DNA of 64,000 bases, taken from NCBI GenBank assembly GCA_963797605.1, contig CAWCPX010000015.1, forward strand, positions 59,937-123,936, written 5' to 3'. The translations under genes were made by a program, and so were the position numbers. Below, in pieces: positions 7,284 through 17,721 of the stretch; the stretch's first letter is position 1; the number at the start of each line of letters is the position of its first letter. This stretch comes from DASQPR01 sp963797605 (GTDB taxonomy: Bacteria; Actinomycetota; Actinomycetes; Mycobacteriales; Micromonosporaceae). The notes beneath the pieces are model-generated. The model saw only the letters and a program-made list of their open reading frames with translations, was not told the DNA's origin and did no database searches.

Positions 7284-10135
7284 TACCGCTCCCCACTTGC
7301 CTTGGTGTCCCCGCCGACCAGCGAGAGGAACGCGTCTTCCAACCGGCGCCGGGGTGCCACCCGATCGACTCCGATGCCCGCCTTGACCAGCGCGGCCACC
7401 ACGTCGGCGCGAGGCGTGCCGTTCATGTCGACGACCAGCCCGGTGCCTTCGGCCACGACGTCCGCACGCCCGCCAGTGCCATCGAGCACCGCGGTCGCGC
7501 CGGGCAGGTCGGAGACGTCGAACTGCACCGACGGCGAGTCACCGACGATGTCGTCGACCGGGCCGTCCGCCACCTTCTCGCCCTTATGCATGACAACGAC
7601 GTGCGTACACGTCTGTTCCACCTCGGCGAGCAGGTGGCTGGAGACGAGCACGGCCCGGCCGTCGGTCGCGTACCGCCGCAGCACCCGTCGCATCTCCGCG
7701 ATCTGCGGCGGATCGAGGCCGTCCGTCGGTTCGTCGAGCACCAGCAGTTCCGGCAGGCCCAGCATCGCCTGCGCGATCGCGAGCCGCTGCCGCATGCCGT
7801 GGCTGTAGGTCTTCACCCGCCGGTCGATCGCGCTGCCGAGACCAGCGATGTCGAGGGCTTCACTCATGTGTGCGTCCTCGATCGGGCGCCCGGTCGACAT
7901 CCAGTAGAGCCGCAGGTTCTCGCGGCCGGACAGGTGCGGCAGGAACCCGGGACCTTCCACCAGCGCGCCCAGCCGAGACAGCACCGGAGATCCGGGCACG
8001 AGCCGGTGCCCGAAGACGTAGATCTCACCGCGAGTCGGCTGGGTCAGGCCCATCAACACGCGCAACGTCGTGGTCTTGCCGGCACCGTTCGGCCCGAGGA
8101 GCCCCAGCACCTGGCCCCGGGTCACGGTGAGGTCGAGCGTCTCCACCGCCACGAAGTCGCCGTACTCCTTCCGCAGATTACGTACGACCAGCGGGGTGTC
8201 GCCGTACTCCGGGTGGACCGTGCCGGCCTCGCGGTGGCCCCGACGACGACTCCACCAGATCAGCAGGGCGATCGCGATGGCGAGCACGACGACGATGATC
8301 GCGAGCGCCCACCACCAGCCGGCGCCCGCTTCGGCCAGTTGGGTGCTGTGCACGGTCGGCAGCGACACCGTGCCGTCGCCGATCCCGACGGTGTAGACGG
8401 TCGGCTGCGGCCGGTGTCGCGTACGCCTGGTCGGAGGTGGCCACGGTGATCCGCAGCCGGTGGCCCGCCTCGAAGCGGTGGACGATCGCGGGCAGCGTGA
8501 CCGTCACGGGGGAAGCGGTGTCGATGGTGGTGCCGAGGTTGGCGAGGCGCACCGGCGCGACCAGCCCGTCCGGCAGCGTCAGCCCGGTCGTCGAGCCGGG
8601 ATCCACGTCGTACAGTTTGACGAAGACGACGGCGGATCCGGTCGGCGACGCCACCTTGATCTGCACCGTGGGCGAGCCGACGACGTCGACGCCCTTCGCC
8701 AGCTTCGCGGAATAGAAGTCGGCGTGCTGGCCGGGCACCTCGGACACGATCCCGTTGACGAAAGACGCGAGGCCGCCACCCGTACCCGGCAACGAACTGA
8801 TCGCGGCCGGAGTCGACGACGGCGGATTCGCTGCGGGCTGGGGCGGGCCGGCGACTATGACGTTCGTCCGGGCCTGCCCGCCGAGGCCAGGGTATTTCGG
8901 CACCTGGAACGCGGTCGCGACGAGACCGTTACTGTTCGCGTCGAGGCCGGCAATGCGCGAGTAGGTGAACGAATCCGACGGCACCGGGCCGGCGTGCTTC
9001 AGGTAGCGGTCGAGCCACGTGTCGGTGAGGTTGTTCAGCCGGTCCTGGTCGGCCTGCGGTCCCGAGCCGCCGTCGTGACCGCCGGTGTACCAGGCGACGC
9101 GAACGGTCGTGCCGTGTGCCGCGAGGCCCTTCGCGTTGGCGTCCGCCTCGGACAACGGGAACAGCGAGTCGGCCTCACCCTGGATGAGCAGCGTCGGCGC
9201 GTCGATCTGGTTGATGACCGACTCCGGACTCGAACGTTGCAGCAACGCGATCGCGGCCGGGCTCGCCTTGCCGTCCGTGGCGATGGAGAGGTAGGCCGCG
9301 CACACATCGGCGGCGAAACGGCCGCACGCGGGGTTTGCCGGCGGGGTCGCGGGCACGGTCGGGCCGGCACCTGCGCCCGTTCCTGCTCCTGTCCCTGACC
9401 CCGCGATCGAGGTCAGCGACGCGCCGCTGCTGCCGAAGAACAGACCGGCCCACGCCTTCTTGAAGACACCGTCGGCCGCGGAACCACCCGTGGCCGACGG
9501 CAGGAACGCCTTCGACAGGTCGTTCCACGTGATCATCGGGACGATCGCGTCGACCCGCTTGTCGTGGCCGGCCAGCATGAGCGACAGCCCGCCGCCGTAG
9601 GAGCCACCGACGGCGGCGACCCGCGGGTCGTTGGCGTCCGTCCTGCACGACCTCCGGCTGCGCGCCGAGCCAGTCGATCAGCTGCGAGGCGTCCTTGACC
9701 TCCCAGTCCGGGCTGTCCAGGTGGATCTGCCCGCCGCTGCGCCCGAAGCCCTCCGCGGTCCAGGTCATCACGGCGTACCCGTGATCGACGAGGTCTTTGG
9801 CCTGGTCGGTGACGCTGTCCTTGGTGCCGCCGAACCCGTGCGCGAGCAGGACGGCCGGCACCGGGTGGTTCGGCGCTCGCCGAATTCGGCACGTAGAACG
9901 TCGTGTCGAGCGACACGGGGGTGGTGCCGTCCGGGCCGGTCATCACGGGCAGCATCTGGGCCGACGTGCTGTAGCCCTTACTCGACGGCACCGCCGCCCA
10001 CACGAGCAGGCCGAGCACCACGACGCCGATCGCGGACCAGGTGACGACGCGGCGACGGGTCCACCGGATGTGCGGGAGCATGCGGCGGAGCCGGCCGGGC
10101 GTCGGTTGCGACCGGCCGGGCGTCGAGTCAGACAT
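7283..10135 (-). CDS. Alpha/beta hydrolase (CocE/X-Pro peptidase type) - TM - ABC ATPase fusion; three frameshifts
   Basis: Restoring three +1 indels (near 9872, 9642 and 8411) gives one continuous product of about 949 residues. It starts MSDSTPGRSQPTPGRLRRML and has a TM segment (VVTWSAIGVVVLGLLVWAA). An alpha/beta hydrolase follows with HGFGGTKDS, the nucleophile elbow GGSYGGG, QGEADSLFPL and GGHDGG, then a CocE/PepX-like C-terminal beta domain. A second TM (WALAIIVVVLAIAIALLIWW) leads to an ABC domain with GPNGAGKTT, SHGMRQRL, LLVLDEPTDGLDP and SSHLL. The track of conserved residues continues across each break, arguing for sequencing errors. The hydrolase presumably faces outside and the ATPase inside. 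The partner permease is the next gene. Confidence 0.75.
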
Positions 10136-10252
10136 GCGATCACGGTACGTCGCGCTGCTGAGATGATCGTCAGCCCACCGAGGTATCCGAACCGCGCCGT
10201 CGTACGCCGAAGGCTTTATATGCACTTCGATTTCCATAGCTAGGCTGGTCGG

Positions 10253-12488
10253 GTGACCGCTCCCACGTTGACGCTGACCGCCACGCTCCGTCCGGCCGCG
10301 CTCGACGCCCGGCGCGGCATCGTCCGGCTGCATCCCGAGGTGATCATGGCGCTCGGGCTGCGTACGGGTGATCCAGTCACGCTCACGGGCCGCCGGGTCA
10401 GTGCCGGTCTCGTCGCCGTCGCCGCGCCGGGCGCGTCACGCTCGCAGCTCTACGCCGACGATCTGCTCCTCGGCAACCTCGGGCTGCGCGACGGCGGTGA
10501 GGTGAAGGTCGCGCCGGCCCCCGTCGTCGCTGCCACCCGAGTCGACGTGGTCGGTCCACCCGACCTGCAGTCGGTCGTCTCCGCCGACATGCTGCGATTC
10601 GCGCTCCTCGGCAAGCTGGTGAGCGCGGGCGACGACGTGTCGCTGCTCCCGCAGGACGTGATCGCGCCACCGAACGTCGGCCCGCTGATCCGAGCCGCCC
10701 GCGCCTCGTTGCGCAACACGGTCGGCTTCGCGTGGACCTCCGCACTGCTCACCGTGATCGCGTGCGAACCGGAGCACGCCGGCCTGGTCACGATGGACAC
10801 CGTGGTCGGCTGGCGCGACGGACAGAGCACCCACAACACCGAAACCCTCCTCCGGGTACGCGCTCCGCTCGACTCCGCCACCCAGAGCTCGGCCACGGCC
10901 ACCGTGGTGCCGCCGGTGCCGAGCCTCGACGACCTGCCCGGGCTCCGGAAGCAAGCGCGGGAGCTGACCGAACTCCTCGATCTCGGCTTCCACCACTCCG
11001 AGGTGCTCGGCAAGCTCGGCACGACGATCTCCCTGGGCGTGCTGGTCACCGGGCCGAACGGCTCGGGCAAGTCGGCGATGGTGCGCGCGGTGGCGGGCGC
11101 CGTGTCGGCCTCGGTGACGGCGCTCTGGGCTCCGGAGGTCGCCGCGCTGACCAACAACGACGCCGCGACCAGGCTGCGCGCTGCCGCGTCCACCGCGGTG
11201 GCCCACCGACCGAGCGTGCTCCTGATTTCCGACATCGAGGCGCTGATGCCACGCGATGAGGCCGCGGCCCCGCTGGCGACCGTGTTCCGGCAGGTGGTAG
11301 CCGATATGCTGCGGGCCGGCGTGGCCGTGATCTGCACGACCGGGCGGCCGGAGGCGGTCGATCCGAGCTTTGCGGGCGCCCGGGATGCTCGACCACGAGA
11401 TCGCGGCTCCCCTGCCGGACGCGTCCGGCCGCCGGGAACAGCTGGCCGTGCTGACCCGGCAGATGCCACTCGCTGAAGACCTGCATCTTGACGACGTGGC
11501 CGGGCGGACCCCCGGATTCGTCACCGCCGACCTGGCCGCACTGGTCCGGGAGGCGGGCGTACGGGCGGCGCTCCGGCAGAAAACCGAATCCGGCTCGCCG
11601 ATGGTGGCGCTCGCCGACTTCAACGCCGCCCTCGAAGTCGTCCGTCCGACCAGCCTCGGCGACTCGACGCTGGAACTCGCGAAGACGACGCTCGACGACG
11701 TCGGTGACATGGTCGACGTCAAAGAGGTGCTGACCGAATCCGTGCTGTGGCCGCTGACCTATCCGGACACGTTCGCCCGACTCGGCGTCGAGCCGCCGCG
11801 CGGCGTGCTGCTCTACGGGCCGCCCGGTTGCGGGAAGACCTTCCTGGTCAAAGCGATCGCCGGCACCGGCAAGGCGAACGTGCTGTCGGTCAAGGGTGCC
11901 GAGCTGTTGTCGAAGTGGGTCGGTGACAGCGAAGCGGCCGTCCGAGCCTTGTTCCGGCGCGCTCGCGATGCGGCGCCGACGCTGGTGTTCCTCGATGAGG
12001 TCGACGCGCTGGCGCCGGTGCGCGGGCAGTCGTCCGACGGCGGCACCACGGATCGGGTCGTGGCCGCGTTGCTGACCGAACTGGACGGTGTCGAACCGCT
12101 GCGCAACGTCGTCGTGGTCGCCGCGACGAACCGCCCGGACCTGGTCGACCCCGCGTTGCTGCGGCCAGGGCGGTTGGAGCGGCTCGTCTACGTGCCCCCG
12201 CCGGACGCCGCCGCGCGATCGGAGATCCTGCGGGCCGCGGCTCGGTCGGTGCCGCTGGACTCCGGTGTGGACATTGCCTCGCTCGGTGCTTCGCTGGAAG
12301 GGTTTTCGGCCGCGGACTGCACGGCGCTGGTGCGGCAGGCGGCCCTGGCCGCGATGCGGAAGTCGTTGGACGCGGCGACGGTCAGCGCTGCCGATGTGGA
12401 GGCGGCGCGGGCTCGGGTGCGTCCGTCACTCGACGCTGGCCAGGTGGCGGCGTTGGCTGCTTATGCGAGCACGCACTCCGTCGGTTAG
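10253..12488 (+). CDS. CDC48-like two-domain AAA ATPase; one frameshift
   Basis: With one extra T near 11372 removed the gene encodes 744 residues from GTG 10253. The N-terminal 180 residues resemble the double-psi barrel of Cdc48/VAT proteins. The first AAA domain has GPNGSGKSAMV but lacks a clear Walker B, so it may be weak. The second has the full set: GPPGCGKTFLVKA, LVFLDEVDAL, the ATNRPD sensor and RPGRLE arginine fingers. Actinobacteria carry such Cdc48-like unfoldases, with proposed roles in protein quality control. It is divergent from the hydrolase-ABC gene and convergent with the DUF3263 gene. Confidence 0.85.
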
Positions 12489-12496
12489 TGCCTGAG

Positions 12497-12928
12497 TCAG
12501 GAGGCCATGCGGGCCCGGGACCGGGTGGCTCTCAGCCGACGCAGCCGCCCGACCACCAGCGGGTCGAAGGCCAGCGCCTCCGGCATCTCGAGGAGCCGAT
12601 TGAGCATCTGGTAATAACGCGTCGCCGATAAGTCGAACTGCTCGCGGATCGCCTGCTCCTTGCTCCCCGCATGCCGCCACCACAGGCGCTCGAAGACGAG
12701 CATGCCGCGTTGTCGCTCGGTCAGTTCGCGGGTCGGTGCCTCGGCGTGGGCTTTGACGCTGGCCCCAGCGAACTCGGGATCGTCGTCGAAGTCGGGGTCA
12801 TCGAACACGAGACCATCGAGCTCCGCGCCGGTCAGGGCGGCGGCACCGGACGCGACCTGTTCGTCGGTGGCCGCTGCGACGACGTCGTCAAGAACTTCGA
12901 CAGAGGCCCGGGGCAGCACGCTGGTCAT
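12497..12928 (-). CDS. DUF3263 family protein
   Basis: The likely start is ATG 12928 (143 residues); a longer frame reaches 13045 but its extra N-terminus is unlike the family. The C-terminal 80 residues (LTERQRGMLVFERLWWRHAG, SKEQAIREQFDLSATRYYQM, then RLRRLRATRSRAR) match DUF3263, a helix-turn-helix-like actinobacterial family. The N-terminal half is acidic (DDPDFDDDPEF). A small DNA-binding regulator is plausible. It ends 8 bp from the end of the AAA ATPase gene. Confidence 0.85.
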   Translation of the reverse strand: MTSVLPRASVEVLDDVVAAATDEQVASGAAALTGAELDGLVFDDPDFDDDPEFAGASVKAHAEAPTRELTERQRGMLVFERLWWRHAGSKEQAIREQFDLSATRYYQMLNRLLEMPEALAFDPLVVGRLRRLRATRSRARMAS

Positions 12929-13196
12929 GCCCGAAAGACTACCGTCGCCCTCGGACAAACGTCCGACCGCCGATGACCAACGAGATTCGCGTTTGCGCTG
13001 CTCGGTTCGGCAATGATCGGTGACGGCGGCGGAACGACGTACCAACGAATGGCATCAACCGGGTGTGGCCTCGGCAAACCGAAGGTTCTCTGCTTTCGGC
13101 AACCCACGGCGAACGCGATTTACGTGTGGATACTCGCGTTCGGCCGCCTCTATACTTCCGACGACCCGCGCGGCGGGTACCGGGGGATGAGGCGTA

Positions 13197-15761
13197 GTGC
13201 GTCCATTTTTGGCAAAATCTGCCGTCATCGTGCTGGCGCTCGCAGCCGGAGGCGCGGCTGGTGTTGCGGGCGCTGCCGCGCCGGCGTTCGCCGTTGGTGG
13301 CACAACCCGTTACGTCGATTCTCACTGCGCCACGGCCGGCGACGGCTCAGTCGCGACGCCGTTCTGCACGATCTCGGCCGCGGTTGCCGTGGCCCAGCCG
13401 GGTGACACGGTCACTGTCGAGCCGGGAACATACGTCGAGAGCGTGACGTTGCCGCGTTCCGGCACGGCGGTCGCACCGATCACGATCGCCGGTGTCTACG
13501 CGCCCGGCGGTCACACGCAGGTCGGCGCACCGACTGGCCCGGTGTTCGCGGTCGCCGGTGTCAGTCACGTCGTCATCAAAAACTTCGAGATGATCTCCGT
13601 TGCCAGCCCGGCCGTCCTGATCAGCGACTCGTCCGACATCACGGTCGACTCGTCGTCCATGACCAGCAGTGCGACGGCTGCGACGGTTTCGGTGACCGGC
13701 GCGTCGGCGAATGTGTCGATCACCCGCGACTACGTTCGTCCCACCAAGGGCGTCGGCATCGCTGTCGATCCCCAGATCCCGGGCGTCGTGATCAGCACGA
13801 ACGTGCTGTCCGGACTATCCAAGGCGGCGACCGCGGTGACTGCGGTCGACGACCCCGGCATCGCCGTCACCAGCAACACCATCATGACCGCCTGCGGCGT
13901 CGGGATCGCGCTGACCGGAGCATCCACGGACGCGACGATCGCGAACGACATCGTTGCCACCGGCGGCATCAGCGGTAGCGTCTGTGCCGGCGCTCCGGCC
14001 GCCATCACGGTCGCGCCGGGCTCGGCCTCGACGACAACGGCCGACTACAACCTGATCGATCCGCGCAGCACCGGCCCGCTGTACACCTGGGGCAGCACAA
14101 CGTACGCGACGCTCGCGCCGTTCACCGCCGCCACCGGCCAGGGCGGCCATGACCTCGCCGTAGATCCGCAACTGAACACGGCGGTAGCGGTGCCGGGCGG
14201 GGTTTTGTTCACGGAGAGGGCAACCTCCCCGGCGATCGATTCCGCCGACGCGAACGCTCCGGGCGAACTGGCGACCGACGAGATGGACATGTACCGCGCC
14301 GATGATCCGGGCGTGTCCAACACGGGCACCGGAAACAGCCACGCCGACCGCGGTGCATCGGAGTTGTTCGGCCCGGCTTCCGGCCTCGGCGGTTACATCG
14401 TGCCGCAGGCTGCGGGCACGCCGTTGACGACGGGTGTGTCCGCGTCCGATTCTTCGAGTTGGACGACCGACGGCCCGTACCAGGTCAACGCATTCCGTGG
14501 AGACGACGGCAAGTATTGGGCGGTCACCCGCGGCACGAGCACGACCGTGACGTTCATGCGCGCCGGCACCCACTGCGTGTCCGTATGGCAGACGACAAAT
14601 CGATTCTTCACGGCGAGCAGCGGGAACACCTGCACGACCGTCGGGGCGGTCTACACCTCGTTGGCGCCCACGCGTCTGCTGGACACTCGCACGAGCGTGC
14701 CTGTCGCAGCCGGCGGCGACGTCACAATCTTGGTGTCCGCAACCGGGATGCCCGCCGCGGCCGCGGTTTCCGCCGTGGTGTTGAACGTTACCGCCACGCA
14801 GCCAACGGCCGCCGGATCGTTGACTGTCTTCCCTGCCGGCACGACCCTGCCGGCAACTTCGAACATGAACTTCGCGGCGCACGCCACCGTGGCCAACGTC
14901 GTCACCGTGCCCTTCGGAAACGGCTCCATCGTCGTGCACAACAGCAGCGCAGGCACCGTGTACGTGATCGCCGACCTCGAGGGCTATTACAGCGGGACCG
15001 GAGACAACTTCGCCCCGACCGCGCCTATTCGGGTGCTCGACACCCGCCACGCGACCGGCGTGCCCACCACGGCGCCGCTGGCGGCCGGAGCGACGATCAC
15101 CCTCGACATGTCTTCGGCCCTGCCCGCTGGTGCTCATGCAGCGATCCTGAACGTCACCGCAACGGGCGCGACCTCCACCGGCTACCTGACCGTCTTCCCG
15201 GCCGGCACCACCCTGCCGACCGCGTCGAACCTCAACTATACGAGCGGATCCACGGTGGCGGCCGAGGTCATCGTGCCTGTCGTCAATGGCAAGATCCAGA
15301 TTTACAACGGCAGCAGCGGCACCACGCACGTGATCGGCGACGTCACGGGATGGTTCGGTTCGGCATCGGCTGGGGCGACCAGCCAATTCGTTCCCTACGG
15401 CCCGGAGCGCGCCATCGACACCCGTGGCAACGACGACGGCCCGATCGAGCCCCACCAGGCGTTCTACACGTACGCCGCGTGGCCATCTGTCTGCGGCCCG
15501 GTCTGTCCGGTGCCGACCGCGTACGTCCTGAACATCACCGCGACGCAGGAGACATCGTCGGGATACCTGACGGTCTACCCGGTTGCGCCCGCTCCGCCCA
15601 ACTCCTCCACGCTGAACTTCGTGGCCAACCAAACCATCGCGAACGCGACCACGGTCGGGAGCAACGCGGGCATGCAGACCTTCAACGGCAGCACCGGCAC
15701 GTTGCAGTTGATCGTCGATGAGCAGGGCTACTACATCGACCCAACGAAAGGCAACGGCTGA
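13197..15761 (+). CDS. Secreted parallel beta-helix protein with three LDTR-type C-terminal repeats
   Basis: The 854-residue product starts at GTG 13197, with GGGGGATGAGG upstream and a TATACT box near 13151. A signal peptide (AVIVLALAAGGAAGVAGAAAPAFA) precedes CATAGDGSVATPFCTISAAVAVA, the start of a right-handed beta-helix (pectate-lyase-like) domain to about residue 390. After a short linker domain, three repeats of about 110 residues follow (encoded near 14661-14990, 15021-15360, 15394-15734). Each begins RLLDTR or similar, contains VVLNVTAT, LTVFPAG and SNxNF, and ends in a hydrophobic-aromatic motif such as LEGYY. Carbohydrate binding outside the cell is likely; the enzymatic role is unknown. 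Confidence 0.8.
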   Translation: MRPFLAKSAVIVLALAAGGAAGVAGAAAPAFAVGGTTRYVDSHCATAGDGSVATPFCTISAAVAVAQPGDTVTVEPGTYVESVTLPRSGTAVAPITIAGVYAPGGHTQVGAPTGPVFAVAGVSHVVIKNFEMISVASPAVLISDSSDITVDSSSMTSSATAATVSVTGASANVSITRDYVRPTKGVGIAVDPQIPGVVISTNVLSGLSKAATAVTAVDDPGIAVTSNTIMTACGVGIALTGASTDATIANDIVATGGISGSVCAGAPAAITVAPGSASTTTADYNLIDPRSTGPLYTWGSTTYATLAPFTAATGQGGHDLAVDPQLNTAVAVPGGVLFTERATSPAIDSADANAPGELATDEMDMYRADDPGVSNTGTGNSHADRGASELFGPASGLGGYIVPQAAGTPLTTGVSASDSSSWTTDGPYQVNAFRGDDGKYWAVTRGTSTTVTFMRAGTHCVSVWQTTNRFFTASSGNTCTTVGAVYTSLAPTRLLDTRTSVPVAAGGDVTILVSATGMPAAAAVSAVVLNVTATQPTAAGSLTVFPAGTTLPATSNMNFAAHATVANVVTVPFGNGSIVVHNSSAGTVYVIADLEGYYSGTGDNFAPTAPIRVLDTRHATGVPTTAPLAAGATITLDMSSALPAGAHAAILNVTATGATSTGYLTVFPAGTTLPTASNLNYTSGSTVAAEVIVPVVNGKIQIYNGSSGTTHVIGDVTGWFGSASAGATSQFVPYGPERAIDTRGNDDGPIEPHQAFYTYAAWPSVCGPVCPVPTAYVLNITATQETSSGYLTVYPVAPAPPNSSTLNFVANQTIANATTVGSNAGMQTFNGSTGTLQLIVDEQGYYIDPTKGNG

Positions 15762-15803
15762 CACGGCGCCGAGCGCGCACGTCGGGATCGGATCGCAAAG
15801 AAG

Positions 15804-16589
15804 TCAGACGCGCACGATCGTCAATCCGGCCTCGGCGAACGGCGCCAGCACCTCGTCGGTCGCGCCGCCGTCGGTCACCAGGGTGTCGATGCGCTCGATC
15901 GGGCAGATGCGGGCGAACGCGTGCTGGCCGAGCTTCGAGCTGTCCGCGATGATCACGACGCGGCGGGCCCGGGCGACCATCAGGTTGTTCATCGCGGCCT
16001 CGCCCTCGTGGTGGGCGGCGGCGCCGAGCACGACGTCGAGCGCGTCCACGCCGAGCAGCGCGATGTCGAGCGTGACCTCGCGCAGGATGCCGCCGGCGAG
16101 CGGCCCGACCAGTTCGAACGACTGCGGCCGCACCACGCCGCCGGTGACCACGATCTTCATCCGGGAGCGGACGAGCAGTTCGTTCGCGATGTTCAGCGCG
16201 TTCGTGACGACCGTCAGCTGTGCGCCGTCGGGCGTCGTCGCCAGCTCGGGCCGCACCGCCAGGGCCCGCGCGACCTCGGTCGTCGTCGTGCCGCCGTTGA
16301 TCGCCACGACCATTCCGGGCGAGACAAGCGCAGCGGCCGCAGCTCCGATGCGCTGCTTTTCCGCCGAATGCTTCGCGGTTTTGTAGCGCAGGGGCAGATC
16401 GTAGGAGACGCCGTTCGCCACCGCGCCGCCACGCGTACGCGTGATCATCTGCTGCTGGGCGAGTTGATCGAAGTCGCGGCGGATCGTCGCCTGGGAGACG
16501 CACAGCCGGTCGGAGGCGTCCTCGACCGTGACCCGACCGCTGTTCGTCAGCAGTTCGAGCAGGGCGTTCCACCGCGCGTAGCGATCCAC
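15804..16589 (-). CDS. DeoR/GlpR-family transcriptional repressor
   Basis: The 261-residue product starts at GTG 16589, preceded by AGAGGAG. The N-terminal winged helix (RVTVEDASDRLCVSQATIRR, residues about 19-38) is typical of DeoR regulators. The sugar-phosphate sensing domain shows INGGTTTTEVARAL, VVTNALNIANEL and VVIIADSSKLGQHAF. It is divergent from the ROK kinase and nagA genes, so it most likely represses amino-sugar catabolism and is released by a phosphosugar such as GlcNAc-6-P; this ligand is inferred from context. Confidence 0.88.
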   Translation of the reverse strand: MDRYARWNALLELLTNSGRVTVEDASDRLCVSQATIRRDFDQLAQQQMITRTRGGAVANGVSYDLPLRYKTAKHSAEKQRIGAAAAALVSPGMVVAINGGTTTTEVARALAVRPELATTPDGAQLTVVTNALNIANELLVRSRMKIVVTGGVVRPQSFELVGPLAGGILREVTLDIALLGVDALDVVLGAAAHHEGEAAMNNLMVARARRVVIIADSSKLGQHAFARICPIERIDTLVTDGGATDEVLAPFAEAGLTIVRV

Positions 16590-16615
16590 GTGACTCCTCT
16601 TGCACCAAAGCTGAG

Positions 16616-16632
16616 TGATGTGTGCACAATCA
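16616..16632. promoter_or_regulatory. Candidate DeoR operator
   Basis: TGATGTGTGCACAATCA is a near-perfect palindrome centred on TGTGCACA, lying in the 119-bp divergent promoter region between the DeoR regulator and the ROK kinase. Its place suggests it controls both genes. No second copy is obvious in the gap. Confidence 0.45.
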
Positions 16633-16708
16633 TGCGCGAAACATCGGGCAGTTCGTCGAGTAGGGTGCGCGGAATGTGACCGCGGTGTGGCAGAAGGAGG
16701 CAGCGCGC

Positions 16709-17642
16709 GTGGATGACGTCGTGATCGCGATCGACATCGGCGGGACCGGCATCAAGTGCGCGCTCGTCGACGCGGACCAAACGATTCGCCACGTCGAACG
16801 CCATCCAACCGGTGCCGAGCGCGGGCCGGACGCGGTCGTCGACACCATCGTGGGCATCGCCGCCGCGCTGGCCGACACCGCCCGAGCCGCCGATCTTACT
16901 CCGATCGCGGTCGGCATCGTGGCGCCCGGCGTGATCGACGAGGTCAACGGCGTCGCCGCTTGGTCCGCGAACGTGGGTTTTCGCGACGTGCCCCTCCGCG
17001 ATCTCGTCCGTGACCGCGTCGGGCTCCCGGCCGCGCTCGGGCATGACGTGCGTGCGGGCGCGGTCGCCGAGGCCCGTCTCGGTGCTGGTCAAGGGGTCGA
17101 TCGTGTCTGGTTCGTGCCGATCGGCACCGGCATCGCGGCCGCCTACGTGATCAACGGCCACACCGACCCGGGGGCTCACGGCGCGTCCGGCGAGATCGGG
17201 CACGTCGTGGTGCGGCCCGGCGGCCCGAAATGCGGCTGCGGCCAGGTCGGATGCCTCGAAGCGATCGCGTCGGCGTCGGCGGTGGCGCGTCGTTATCAAG
17301 AGCTGACGGATCGAAGAGCTGACGGCACGAGATGTGGTGGTACGCGCATCCGCGCACGAACCCGCGGCCGAACAGATCTGGTCGGAGACGATCGACGCCC
17401 TCGCTGACGGCCTGCGCATCGGCATCACGCTCTACGACCCCGACTTGATCATCGTTGGCGGCGGGCTCGCCGAGGCCGGAGCGATGCTGCTGGAGCCGCT
17501 GACGGAAGCCGTACGCGCCCGACTCACCTTCCAGACCATGCCGACCGTCACCGGGGCGGCGCTCGGTGACGAAGCCGGTTGCCTCGGCGCCGCTCTGCTC
17601 GCGCTCGACTTGATCGCCAAACCCATTGAAGGAGTCGCATGA
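16709..17642 (+). CDS. ROK-family sugar kinase; one frameshift
   Basis: With one extra G near 17308 removed the gene encodes about 310 residues. The start is GTG 16709, because AGAAGGAGG sits 8 nt upstream; an upstream in-frame GTG (16676) lacks this. The ATP-binding loop is DIGGTGIKCALV at residues 9-20. The ROK signature follows: SGEIGHVVVRPGG with the zinc motif CGCGQVGCLEA, then IIVGGGLAEAG. ROK kinases phosphorylate glucose, GlcNAc or ManNAc; beside nagA, GlcNAc kinase is the best guess. The stop overlaps the first possible nagA start (ATGA). Confidence 0.87.
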
Positions 17643-17721
17643 GCGAGCTTGCCGGAGCGAACCATGTAACAGCAGGTCCGCGCGCCTGCGAAGCGGGGGC
17701 GGGCATGAGCGAGCTTGCCGG
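17639..17721 (+). repeat. Duplicated nagA start segment
   Basis: ATGAGCGAGCTTGCCGG occurs at 17639-17655 and again at 17705-17721, 66 bp apart. Between the copies lies a GC-rich spacer including GCCTGCGAAGCGGGGGCGGG. The 66-bp shift is a multiple of three, so both ATGs are in frame. This looks like a small inserted or duplicated repeat between two translationally coupled genes. Confidence 0.6.
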
